The position numbers and the translations under genes are program-made. Under the pieces are notes generated by a model that did no database searches, was not told the DNA's origin, and saw only the letters and a list, made by a program, of their open reading frames with translations. This document shows, piece by piece, positions 8,143 to 15,770 of a DNA stretch of 64,000 nucleotides (positions within the stretch are counted from its first letter, which is position 1; each line of letters starts with the position of its first letter). This DNA is from Actinomycetes bacterium (GTDB lineage: Bacteria; Actinomycetota; Acidimicrobiia; Acidimicrobiales; RAAP-2): contig JAJYBR010000008.1 of NCBI GenBank assembly GCA_021778895.1, forward strand, positions 1-64,000. Reading direction: 5' to 3'.

Positions 8143-9342
8143 CTAGGGCAGGCCGACGTAGCCGTTCTGCATCTTCCACAAGAAGTACTTCTCGAAGCCC
8201 AACTTCATCAGGTGGGCCTGGGGACCGGGGACCAGGACGCCGTGCTGGCGCGGGGGCAGCATCTTGTCGGCCAGGATCACGACCCCGTTGTTGCCCGCGT
8301 CCATCACGCACACCGCAGGGATGTCCCCGAAGGCCTTCTCGGCGGTCGGCTCGTGACCGCGCACCTGGGCGGCGATGTTGGTCGCGGCCACGTGGGCCAT
8401 GGCCTCGGTGGGAAAGCCGGTCTTGGGCACGCCGATGGGCGTCGGCGTGTGCCAGGGGGCACTAACCGCGGCGGCGATGCCGATCGCGTAGACGTTGTCG
8501 AGGTCGCGGCTCTGGTAGGTCGGGCGCACCGGTACGTAGCCGCGCGCGTCTCCGAGGCCGCTGCGCGCGACCACCTCCTGGCCTAGGAACGGGGGGATCG
8601 CCATGGTCAGGCGGGCGGGCAGGGTCTCCCCGTTGGCCAGCACCACACCGTCGTCCTTGACCGCGGCGATCGAGGTGTCGACGATCGCCCGGATGCGCTC
8701 CTTCTTCAGGAACATCCCGAGGAGCGCCTCACCGTGGGGCAGCCCGCCGATTCCGAAGTGGCCCAGGAACGGCTCGGAGGTCACGAAGGTGAGGGGGATC
8801 TGGCGGCGCAGGCGCGCCCGGCGGATGTGGTAGCTGGCGTTGAACAGGAACTCGTAAGCGGCCCCGAAGCAGCTGGCGCCCTGGGTCGCGACGACGACGA
8901 GCGGGCCGGGGTCGTTGAGCAGGTGCGTCCACGCTCCCGCCGTGGCCACGGCGTCGCGCAGGGTGGTGATGGTGTGCGCGGGGCCATTCGGCCCCAGTCC
9001 CGGCACCACGTCGAAGTCGTTGCGGTAGCCGGTCGCCACGACCAGGTAGTCGTAGTCGTAGGTGGCACCCGCCTCGACCCTCTGGCGCTCCGTGTCGATC
9101 CGCGTCGCGGCGGCCTCAACGAACTCGACGCCGTAGCGCTCGAGCACCGGAGCCACCGCGAAGGTGACGTCGCTGGCGGTGCGCTTGCCGAAGGGCAGCC
9201 AGATGAGCGACGGATTGAACACGAACTGCGCGCTCGGCGAGATCACGGTGACCTGGGCCGCCGACTCGAGCTCGCGTTGGATCGCCAGCGCCGCGGTGAG
9301 TCCCGCGAAACTGCTGCCCAGGACCAGTACCTTCGGCGTCAT
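8143..9342 (-). CDS. sqr: Sulfide:quinone oxidoreductase family flavoprotein
   Basis: This 399-residue enzyme of the FAD/NAD(P)H disulfide-oxidoreductase fold starts at an ATG behind GAGGGGG. It has FAD motif VLVLGSSFAGL, the ATG motif VVATGYRNDF near 102, and Cys158 (QGASCFGAAYE) and Cys345 (PAVCVMDAG). Segments such as FVFNPSLIWLPFGKR and KYFLWKMQNGY are typical of SQR. SQR oxidises sulfide to sulfane sulfur and passes electrons to quinone at the membrane. Only two candidate redox cysteines are visible; the third found in some SQR types is absent. The gene converges on the Hdr/DsrE operon, and its sulfane product could be loaded onto TusA. A flavocytochrome-like paralogue cannot be excluded. 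Confidence 0.85.
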   Translation of the reverse strand: MTPKVLVLGSSFAGLTAALAIQRELESAAQVTVISPSAQFVFNPSLIWLPFGKRTASDVTFAVAPVLERYGVEFVEAAATRIDTERQRVEAGATYDYDYLVVATGYRNDFDVVPGLGPNGPAHTITTLRDAVATAGAWTHLLNDPGPLVVVATQGASCFGAAYEFLFNASYHIRRARLRRQIPLTFVTSEPFLGHFGIGGLPHGEALLGMFLKKERIRAIVDTSIAAVKDDGVVLANGETLPARLTMAIPPFLGQEVVARSGLGDARGYVPVRPTYQSRDLDNVYAIGIAAAVSAPWHTPTPIGVPKTGFPTEAMAHVAATNIAAQVRGHEPTAEKAFGDIPAVCVMDAGNNGVVILADKMLPPRQHGVLVPGPQAHLMKLGFEKYFLWKMQNGYVGLP

Positions 9343-9452
9343 CGGGCCCCCTCGACTCCACCATCCCTGTGCCCCCACCCTGACACCCCAGCGGCCGCGG
9401 GTCAAGGGGGCGCCGCCCCCAAGTGCGCCGTCGCGCGTGGCAGGCTGGTCCG

Positions 9453-9965
9453 GTGCGCGAGCCCCGGCAGGTCACCACGCGGGCGCTCGGTCCCGACTTC
9501 GCGGTCGGGCCCGCCGAGCGCTACTTCGAGGACTACGTTCCCGGCGCCATCTACGAGTACGGCGAGCGCACGGTCAGCGAGCACGAGATCATCGAGTTCG
9601 CGACGGCCTTCGATCCCCAGGACTTCCACGTGGACGCCGCGGCAGCGGCCGCTGGTCCCTTCGGCGGGCTGATCGCCAGCGGCTTCCACTCTGCGGCGCT
9701 CGCGATGCGCCTGCTCGCCGATCACTACGTCTCGTGGGTGGCCAGCCTCGGGTCGCCGGGCCTGGACTCCCTGGCCTGGCCGGCACCCCTGCGCCCCGGG
9801 GACCGCGTGCGCCTGCGGACCGAGGTGCTCGAGGCGCGAGCCTCATCGTCCAAACCCGATCGCGGCATCGTGCGCACGCAGGTCCAGCTGCTCACCGGCG
9901 GCGACGCGGTCGTCCTGGAAGCGACCATCGTCAACCTGCTGGCACGGCGCCCGGCGTCGCCGTAG
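9453..9965 (+). CDS. MaoC-like dehydratase/hydratase
   Basis: This 170-residue single hotdog-domain protein has the MaoC catalytic region FATAFDPQDFHVD near residue 50, with Asp and His as in (R)-specific enoyl-CoA hydratases. GPFGGLIASGFHSAA follows near 72. The proposed start is GTG at 9453; upstream alternatives are possible. Relatives hydrate enoyl-CoA or beta-methylmalyl/mesaconyl-CoA thioesters. Neighbours give no clear pathway: it is divergent from sqr and followed by a secreted-protein gene. Confidence 0.75.
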   Translation: MREPRQVTTRALGPDFAVGPAERYFEDYVPGAIYEYGERTVSEHEIIEFATAFDPQDFHVDAAAAAAGPFGGLIASGFHSAALAMRLLADHYVSWVASLGSPGLDSLAWPAPLRPGDRVRLRTEVLEARASSSKPDRGIVRTQVQLLTGGDAVVLEATIVNLLARRPASP

Positions 9966-10040
9966 GGTCACGGTGACACCGCGTTCGGTGCGACCCCGTC
10001 GGGGCCATCGAGGATCGGGGGCCGGGAGTGGGAGGACGAC

Positions 10041-10943
10041 GTGCGCAAGGCTTTGGTAGCCCTGGGGATCGGCTCGGTGGTGCTGGCTGGACTGAGCGGG
10101 GTGGCTGCGGGTAGCGGTCCGGCGTCGGTCACGGGCTCCGTCGCGGTCGCGAGCTCGGGCGCCGGCCTGGCGGGGGTGTGTGTTCGCCTGCTCAGCACGC
10201 CGACGCGCAGTCCTCTTGGCCGGCCCATCCACACGTCGGCGGCCGGCCAGTTCCGGTTCACCGGCCTCCTTCCGGGGTCCTACGTCGTCGCCACCTGCCT
10301 TCCGGCGTCGTCTCCCTACGCCCAGGCCTCGGCACCGGCCCAGGCGACTGCCCAGGGGGGAGCGGCGGTGAAACTCTCTCTCGGCATCGGCGGGAAGATC
10401 GCGGGAGTCGTGGTCGGCTCGACGGGTCGGCCCGCGGTGCGCCTGACGGTGATCGCGTCACCGACGACCGGTGCCATGCAGCCCGGCCAGCTCCTCGCGC
10501 CGGCGCGCACGGCCGGGAACGGGCACTACACGATCACCAACCTGGTTCCGGGTGGCTACTTCATCGAGATCGGCGCCCAGGCGGGCCCCAGCGACCGGTG
10601 GGGCTACGGTCCGACGCACTCGGCCATCGTCAACGTCGGCGCGGGGGCGGTAGCGACCGCGCCGCGACTGGTCGTCGAAGCCGAGGGCGGCATCACGGGG
10701 AAGGCGGTGTCTTCTTCCACGGGCCGGCCCCTCGGCGGCACCTGCCTGCAGGCGACGGGCCCGGGCGTGGCGTATCCGGTAACGACGACCCGCTCGGGTC
10801 ACTTCCGGATCACCGGCTTGCTGCCCGGTCGCTGGACCATCAGCCTGTGCTTCGCCACGCACGGGTCCGGCAAGGGACGCAGCGCCTCCATCGTCGTCCG
10901 CCCCGGCCGAGGGAGCGCTGCGGGTCGGTTGCGCCTGCCCTGA
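10041..10943 (+). CDS. Secreted protein with three carboxypeptidase-regulatory-like beta-sandwich repeats
   Basis: This 300-residue protein starts at a GTG with GGGAGG upstream and has a Sec signal peptide (MRKALVALGIGSVVLAGL). The rest is a threefold repeat of a transthyretin-like or CarboxypepD_reg-like unit, each ending in a GxFRxTGLLPGxY-type motif (residues about 72-80, 170-177 and 250-258). Such domains occur in surface and secreted proteins as binding or spacer modules. No catalytic domain is visible. The function is unknown. Confidence 0.7.
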   Translation: MRKALVALGIGSVVLAGLSGVAAGSGPASVTGSVAVASSGAGLAGVCVRLLSTPTRSPLGRPIHTSAAGQFRFTGLLPGSYVVATCLPASSPYAQASAPAQATAQGGAAVKLSLGIGGKIAGVVVGSTGRPAVRLTVIASPTTGAMQPGQLLAPARTAGNGHYTITNLVPGGYFIEIGAQAGPSDRWGYGPTHSAIVNVGAGAVATAPRLVVEAEGGITGKAVSSSTGRPLGGTCLQATGPGVAYPVTTTRSGHFRITGLLPGRWTISLCFATHGSGKGRSASIVVRPGRGSAAGRLRLP

Positions 10944-11012
10944 GCCGAAGCCCCTCGTCACGGGGGTCTCTCGCAGTAGGGTGGCCGCAGCAACGAGCAC
11001 CGAGGGGGATCC

Positions 11013-13019
11013 ATGGGGACCGATCCGCACGCACCGTCCGGAGCTGGTGAGCACGCCCAAGGCCTGAATGACCTGCCGCCCATGGTGCGTGACAGCTATC
11101 TCGTGGCACCGCCGCACGGGGCATCGGGCCGCCTGCCCGTGGCCACGACCGCGCAGTACCGCGAGCTGTACGCCAAATCGCTGAGCGATCTCGGTGCCTA
11201 CTGGGCGTCGGTCGCGGCCGACTTCGAGTGGATGGCGGGCTGGCCCCCGTCGCCGGCGCTCGCGGGAGACCTGGCCGAGGGGTTCTCGTACTTCCCGGGG
11301 GCGCGGGGCAACGTCAGCGTCAACTGCGTGGACCGCCACGCGCGCACCGCACCGGACCGGGTGGCCATCCACTGGATCGGCGAGGACGGCACGCGGCGCT
11401 CGTGGACCTACGCCGAGTTCGCCGACCAGACGGCGCGCTTCGCCCAGGCGCTGCTCGACCTCGGGGTGCGCCAGGGCGACGTGGTCGCCGTCTACCTGCC
11501 GAACCTGCTGGAGACCTTCGCCGTCGTGCACGGATGCCTGCGCATCGGGGCCATCTACAACATCGTGTTCTCCGGCTTCTCCCCGGCGGCCCTGGCCGAT
11601 CGCGTGATCGACACGGCGGCGAAGGTCGTCGTGACGGCTGACGAGACGTTCCGGCGCGGGCGGGCCATCGCCCTCAAGGCGACCCTGGACCAGGTCCTCC
11701 CCGAATTGCCGAGCGTCGAGCACGTGATCGTCGTGCGGCGCAGCGGTAACCCCGAGGTGCCGATGAGCGCGCCGCGCGACCGCTACTACGACGAGATCAT
11801 CGACGCCACGCCGCACGGCGCGGACCCGGTGGCCCTCGAGGCCAACGACCCCGGCTTCATCATCTACACCAGCGGCACCAGCGCCAAGCCCAAGGGGCTG
11901 GTTCACAGCGGGATCGGCTTCATGACCGGCGTCTACCACAACGTGCGCTACGCGCTGGACCTGGGTCCCGACGACGTCTACTGGTGCACGGCGGACTGCG
12001 GGTGGCTCACGTTCCCGATCTTCGAGCTCATCGGTGCCACGGCGCACGGGGCGACGATGATGGCGACCGAGGGCGCCCTCGACTACCCGACGCCCGACCG
12101 GCTCTACGCCCTGCTGGCCGAGTACCACGTCACGAAGATCTTCACGGCACCCACGGTGCTGCGGATGCTGGCCCGGCACGGGGCCGAGCTGCCCCGGCGC
12201 TTCGACCTGTCCGACCTGCGCCTCGTCGCTCTGGTCGGCGAGCCGCTCGACGCGACGACCTGGACGTGGGTGCGCGACAACGTGGGCGACGGCTCGGTCG
12301 AGATCAACAACACCTACGGGCAGAGCGAGACCGGCTCGGCGTGGACCTCGTCGCTGGTGGGAGTGACCGAGGCCAAGCCCGGGTCCTGCGGGGTGGCCCT
12401 GCCGGGCCACGCGTACGCGATCCTCGACGAGGACGGCCACCCGGTGCGTGAGGGCGAGGCCGGCTACCTGACGATCACGGCGCCGTTCCCGACGCTCTTC
12501 CGGGGCATCTGGCGCGACCCCGAGCGGTACCGCACGCAGTACTTCACGCGTTTCGGCGCCCACCGCTACGACAGCGCCGACGCGGCGATCGAGGACGGCG
12601 ACCACCACGTGTGGGTCGTCGGGCGCGTCGACGACGTGATCAACGTGGCCGCGCACCGCCTGTCCACCATGGAGATGGAGAGCGCCCTGCTCACGACGCC
12701 GGGCGTCGCCGAGGCCGCCGTGATCGGCGTGGCCGACGACGTCAAGGGGCAGGTCCCCGAGGCCTTCGTGACGCTCACGGCCGCCGGCGGCGACGTCACC
12801 GAGGAGCAGCTCAGCGCGCGGCTCGTCGAGGCCATCGGGCCCATCGCGCGCCCGCGCCGCGTCCACGTGCTCTCCACCATGCCGCGCACCCGCAGCGGGA
12901 AGATCGTGCGGCGCCTGCTCAAGGAGCTGGTGGTCGACGGCCACGCCCGCGGCGACACCAGCGGGCTCGAGGACGCCGACGTCCTGGCCCAGCTCGAGCA
13001 CGAGCTGGGCCAGGGGTAG
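11013..13019 (+). CDS. Acetyl/propionyl-CoA synthetase-like AMP-forming acyl-CoA ligase
   Basis: This 668-residue enzyme starts at an ATG behind GAGGGGG. Adenylate-forming motifs are all present: IIYTSGTSAKPKGL near residue 285, TYGQSETGS near 435, a YDSADAAIEDGDHHVWVVGR hinge region, and the acetylatable Lys in TRSGKIVRR near 630. Length and the N-terminal extension match the ACS/PrpE group, which make acyl-CoA from acetate or propionate, ATP and CoA. The nucleotide-binding TADCGWLT region differs slightly from the usual GWVTGH motif, so the preferred short-chain acid is uncertain. No operon partner is obvious, as the next gene is convergent. Confidence 0.85.
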   Translation: MGTDPHAPSGAGEHAQGLNDLPPMVRDSYLVAPPHGASGRLPVATTAQYRELYAKSLSDLGAYWASVAADFEWMAGWPPSPALAGDLAEGFSYFPGARGNVSVNCVDRHARTAPDRVAIHWIGEDGTRRSWTYAEFADQTARFAQALLDLGVRQGDVVAVYLPNLLETFAVVHGCLRIGAIYNIVFSGFSPAALADRVIDTAAKVVVTADETFRRGRAIALKATLDQVLPELPSVEHVIVVRRSGNPEVPMSAPRDRYYDEIIDATPHGADPVALEANDPGFIIYTSGTSAKPKGLVHSGIGFMTGVYHNVRYALDLGPDDVYWCTADCGWLTFPIFELIGATAHGATMMATEGALDYPTPDRLYALLAEYHVTKIFTAPTVLRMLARHGAELPRRFDLSDLRLVALVGEPLDATTWTWVRDNVGDGSVEINNTYGQSETGSAWTSSLVGVTEAKPGSCGVALPGHAYAILDEDGHPVREGEAGYLTITAPFPTLFRGIWRDPERYRTQYFTRFGAHRYDSADAAIEDGDHHVWVVGRVDDVINVAAHRLSTMEMESALLTTPGVAEAAVIGVADDVKGQVPEAFVTLTAAGGDVTEEQLSARLVEAIGPIARPRRVHVLSTMPRTRSGKIVRRLLKELVVDGHARGDTSGLEDADVLAQLEHELGQG

Positions 13020-13028
13020 CGCCGCCTG

Positions 13029-13634
13029 CTACTGGTCGGCCTCAGCCAGCATCGCGTAGAGCGCCCGGCGCGCCTCGGCGAGCACGGCCGTGCCGCGCTC
13101 GACCTGGGCCTCGGACCCGGCCATCAAGACCTGGCGCGCGGCCAGGATCACCTGGCGCATCGTCGAGATGAGCTCGCGCGCCGGACCGCCGAGGTCCTCG
13201 GCGGCGTCCTCCCAGGGCTGCCCGAGTTCGTCGCGCTTCTCGGCCACCAGGGCGCTGCCCGCGGCCGTGAGGCGGAAGGTGCGCCCGGACCCGGAGGGGA
13301 CGACCTCGATCAGGCCCTCGTCCTCGAGCTGCTGGAGCACGGGGTAGACGGAGCCCGGACTCGGCCGCCACGCGTCGTGCGAGCGCTCGGTCAACTCCTG
13401 GATGATCTGGTAGCCGTTGCGGGGCTCCTCTTCGAGCACGAGGAGGAGGGCGGCGCGCACGTCGCCGCGGCGCTGGCGTCCGCGACCGCGCGGGCGGCCG
13501 TGCCCGTGGCCGAAGGGTCCCCCGAAGGGGCCGAAGGGCCCGCCGAAGGGTCCCATCGCGCCGCGCCGGCCCGGACCGCGGCGGGGGCGACCGGGCTCGC
13601 CCAGGTCATCCGGTTCGTGAAAGTGGTCGTGCAT
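13029..13634 (-). CDS. PadR-family transcriptional regulator
   Basis: This 201-residue protein has a PadR winged helix at about residues 58-130: DVRAALLLVLEEEPRNGYQI, then SPGSVYPVLQQLEDEGLI. A helical dimerisation tail follows. The N-terminal 55 residues are low-complexity Gly/Pro/Phe/Arg, seen in several actinobacterial PadR proteins. A near-perfect 20-bp palindrome lies 34 bp upstream of its start and overlaps the region before the divergent thioesterase gene, so it probably represses itself and perhaps that neighbour. The ligand is unknown. Confidence 0.85.
   Translation of the reverse strand: MHDHFHEPDDLGEPGRPRRGPGRRGAMGPFGGPFGPFGGPFGHGHGRPRGRGRQRRGDVRAALLLVLEEEPRNGYQIIQELTERSHDAWRPSPGSVYPVLQQLEDEGLIEVVPSGSGRTFRLTAAGSALVAEKRDELGQPWEDAAEDLGGPARELISTMRQVILAARQVLMAGSEAQVERGTAVLAEARRALYAMLAEADQ
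13510..13550. repeat. Short tandem repeat inside the padR gene
   Basis: Four copies of CCGAAGGG at 13510, 13522, 13531 and 13543, spaced 12, 9 and 12 bp, encode the GPFGGPFG stretch of the PadR N-terminus. Spacing in multiples of three keeps the frame, so copy number could vary without breaking the protein. Confidence 0.7.
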
Positions 13635-13667
13635 CGCACTCCTTCATTTGGTCAATGTATCTGAGAG

Positions 13668-13687
13668 TATAGCGATATATCGGTATA
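13668..13687. promoter_or_regulatory. Probable PadR operator
   Basis: TATAGCGATATATCGGTATA is palindromic except for one symmetric mismatch pair. It is an AT-rich island in GC-rich DNA between padR and the divergent thioesterase gene, the usual place for autoregulation by PadR proteins. Confidence 0.6.
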
Positions 13688-13729
13688 AGTCAATCATCGT
13701 TGACGACCCCGGGGCGCCGGTCGCCTACC

Positions 13730-14221
13730 ATGCGCCACGTGACGCCAACCGACGACCGGCCCTTCCAGGACTTCTATCCCGAGCACCTCGCCCACTGCTA
13801 CGGCTGCGGGCGCCTGAACGAGCACGGCTACCGCCTGGCCACCCGGTGGGACGGCGAGGAGTCCGTGACGCGCTTCACTCCCGCGCCGTACCACACGGCG
13901 ATCCCCGGAGTGGTCTACGGGGGTCTGCTCGCCTCGATCGTCGACTGCCACTCGACGGGCACGGCCGCGGCGGCCCTCTACCGGGCCGAAGGCCGCGCCC
14001 TCGACTCCGAGCCCCCGCACCGCTGCGTCACGGGACAGCTGCTGGTGCGCTACCGCCAGCCCACGCCGCTCGGTCCGCCCGTGGAGGTGCGCGGCGTCGT
14101 GGCCGCCATCGATGGCCGCCGGGTGACGGTCGTCTCGCGGGTGCTCGTCGGCGGGATCGTCACCGTGGAGGCCGAGGTCATCGCGTTCGAGATGCCCGAG
14201 GACTTCCGCCCGCCGTCCTGA
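13730..14221 (+). CDS. PaaI-like hotdog thioesterase
   Basis: This 163-residue protein has the N-terminal CYGCGRLNEHGYRL motif common in PaaI-type thioesterases. The hotdog helix GVVYGGLLASIVDCHSTGTA near residue 61 carries an acidic residue where family members have the catalytic Asp. It probably hydrolyses an acyl-CoA thioester in the cytoplasm; the substrate is unknown. The start is the ATG at 13730, since the earlier TTG has no supporting site. It lies downstream of the PadR palindrome and could be in the PadR regulon. Confidence 0.75.
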   Translation: MRHVTPTDDRPFQDFYPEHLAHCYGCGRLNEHGYRLATRWDGEESVTRFTPAPYHTAIPGVVYGGLLASIVDCHSTGTAAAALYRAEGRALDSEPPHRCVTGQLLVRYRQPTPLGPPVEVRGVVAAIDGRRVTVVSRVLVGGIVTVEAEVIAFEMPEDFRPPS

Positions 14222-14279
14222 AAATCCTTCGCCCACCCGAATTCGCACGCCTGGCGGCGACCGACTAGAGATAGTGAGT

Positions 14280-14301
14280 GGGCGCGCGAGGTGTCGCGCC
14301 C
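14280..14301 (+). other. Hairpin in the leader of the semialdehyde dehydrogenase gene
   Basis: GGGCGCG and CGCGCCC pair around an 8-nt loop, 20 nt before the ATG and just ahead of the ribosome-binding site. It may be a terminator for the thioesterase gene or a leader stem. No T-run follows. Confidence 0.35.
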
Positions 14302-14320
14302 CCTTCAGAGAGGAAGAGAC

Positions 14321-15685
14321 ATGTCGTTCACGTCCGTCAACCCGGCCACGGGCGAGGTGGTCGCGGAGTTCGCGTCCCACACACCCGAGCAGATCGAGGC
14401 GGCCCTGGCGCTGTCGGCTGCCACGTTCCGCTCGTGGCGCCGGACGCCCTTCGCGGCCCGCGGCGAGCTGATGAACGCGGCGGCCCAGATCCTCGAAGAC
14501 GACGTCGTCGAGATCGGCGCCATGCTGACCGGGGAGATGGGCAAGACCCACGCCCAGGCCCAGGGCGAGGTGCTCAAGTGCGCCAAGACGATGCGCTACT
14601 ACGCCGAGCACGCCGAGGGCATGCTGGCCACCGAGATCATCGCCTCCCCGGCCAGCCACAGTGGTGTGCGCTACGAGCCCCTCGGCCCGGTGCTGGCCGT
14701 GATGCCCTGGAACTTCGCCCTGTGGCAGGCGATCCGCTTCGCCGCGCCGGCGATCATGGCGGGCAACGTCGGCATCCTCAAGCACGCCCACAACGTGCCG
14801 CGCTCGGCCAACTTCCTGGAGGAGCTCTTCCGCCGGGCGGGCTTTCCCGAGGGCGTGTTCATCAACCTGTTCATGGGTCACGAGGACCTGGCCCGGATGA
14901 TCGCCGACGACCGGATCGCTGCCGTCACCCTGACCGGTTCGGAGACCGCGGGACAGATCGTCGCGTCCCAGGCCGGCACCGCGCTGAAGAAGTGCGTCCT
15001 CGAGCTCGGCGGCTCGGACGCCTTCATCGTGGCCAGTTCGGCCGACATGGCCGTCACGGTGCCCGCCGCCGTCACCGCGCGGATCCAGAACAACGGCCAG
15101 AGCTGCATCGCCTCCAAGCGCTTCATCGTCGTGCGCGAGCGCGCCGACGAGTTCATCGACGCCTTCACCGCCGCGATGGGCCGGGTGGTCGTCGGGGACC
15201 CGATGGACCCGTCCTCGGGGATGGGACCGCTCGTCAGCCAGGAGCAGCGCGAGCAGCTGCACGCCCAGGTGCAGGACTCGGTCGCCAAGGGCGCCGTCGT
15301 GCGCACTGGCGGCACGATGCTGGAGGGCACGGGCTACTACTACGCGCCCACCGTCTTGACCAACGTGCCCCGCGACACCCGGGCGGGCTGCGAGGAGCTC
15401 TTCGGTCCCGTCGCCGTCGTCGAGGTCGTCGAGGACCTCGACGAGGCGATCGAGGTGGCCAACTCCACCCCGTGGGGTCTCGGTGGCTCGATCTGGGCGA
15501 CCGACCGCGCCGAGATCGACCGCGCCATCGAGGGCGTCGAGGCCGGCATGGTCTTCGCCAACGCGCTGGTCGCCTCGACGCCGGAGCTGCCCTTCGGCGG
15601 CATCAAGAAGTCCGGCTACGGCCGCGAGCTGTCGGTGCTCGGCATCCGCGAGTTCACGAACGCCAAGACCTTCTACATCGCCTAG
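14321..15685 (+). CDS. gabD: NAD(P)-dependent succinate-semialdehyde dehydrogenase-like ALDH
   Basis: This 454-residue enzyme starts at an ATG behind GAGAGGAAG. ALDH motifs are present: VMPWNFALWQ near 130, TGSETAGQ near 205, catalytic Glu in ELGGSDAF near 234 and catalytic Cys in NNGQSCIASKRF near 265. The closest match is the short SSADH/GabD group that oxidises succinate semialdehyde, as in GABA breakdown. It stands alone here, followed by a strong hairpin. The aminotransferases that could supply its substrate are more than 15 kb away. Confidence 0.8.
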   Translation: MSFTSVNPATGEVVAEFASHTPEQIEAALALSAATFRSWRRTPFAARGELMNAAAQILEDDVVEIGAMLTGEMGKTHAQAQGEVLKCAKTMRYYAEHAEGMLATEIIASPASHSGVRYEPLGPVLAVMPWNFALWQAIRFAAPAIMAGNVGILKHAHNVPRSANFLEELFRRAGFPEGVFINLFMGHEDLARMIADDRIAAVTLTGSETAGQIVASQAGTALKKCVLELGGSDAFIVASSADMAVTVPAAVTARIQNNGQSCIASKRFIVVRERADEFIDAFTAAMGRVVVGDPMDPSSGMGPLVSQEQREQLHAQVQDSVAKGAVVRTGGTMLEGTGYYYAPTVLTNVPRDTRAGCEELFGPVAVVEVVEDLDEAIEVANSTPWGLGGSIWATDRAEIDRAIEGVEAGMVFANALVASTPELPFGGIKKSGYGRELSVLGIREFTNAKTFYIA

Positions 15686-15690
15686 CCAAC

Positions 15691-15720
15691 GCGGGGCCCG
15701 CCGGTCGCGGCGGGTCCCGC
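15691..15720 (+). terminator. Hairpin terminator after the SSADH gene
   Basis: A 13-bp GC-rich stem (15691-15703 with 15708-15720) has one G-U pair and a GTCG tetraloop. It begins 5 nt after the stop codon. No T-tract follows, as is common in high-GC genomes. Confidence 0.65.
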
Positions 15721-15770
15721 GCACGCCTCGCGTGTGAGTGACGAGAGGGCCCGGGGCGGCGCGTGCCCGA

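Noticed and set aside
10458..13001. 847-codon minus-strand frame opposite the acyl-CoA synthetase
   Set aside because: Antisense shadow of a gene with complete adenylate-forming motifs; no protein features of its own.
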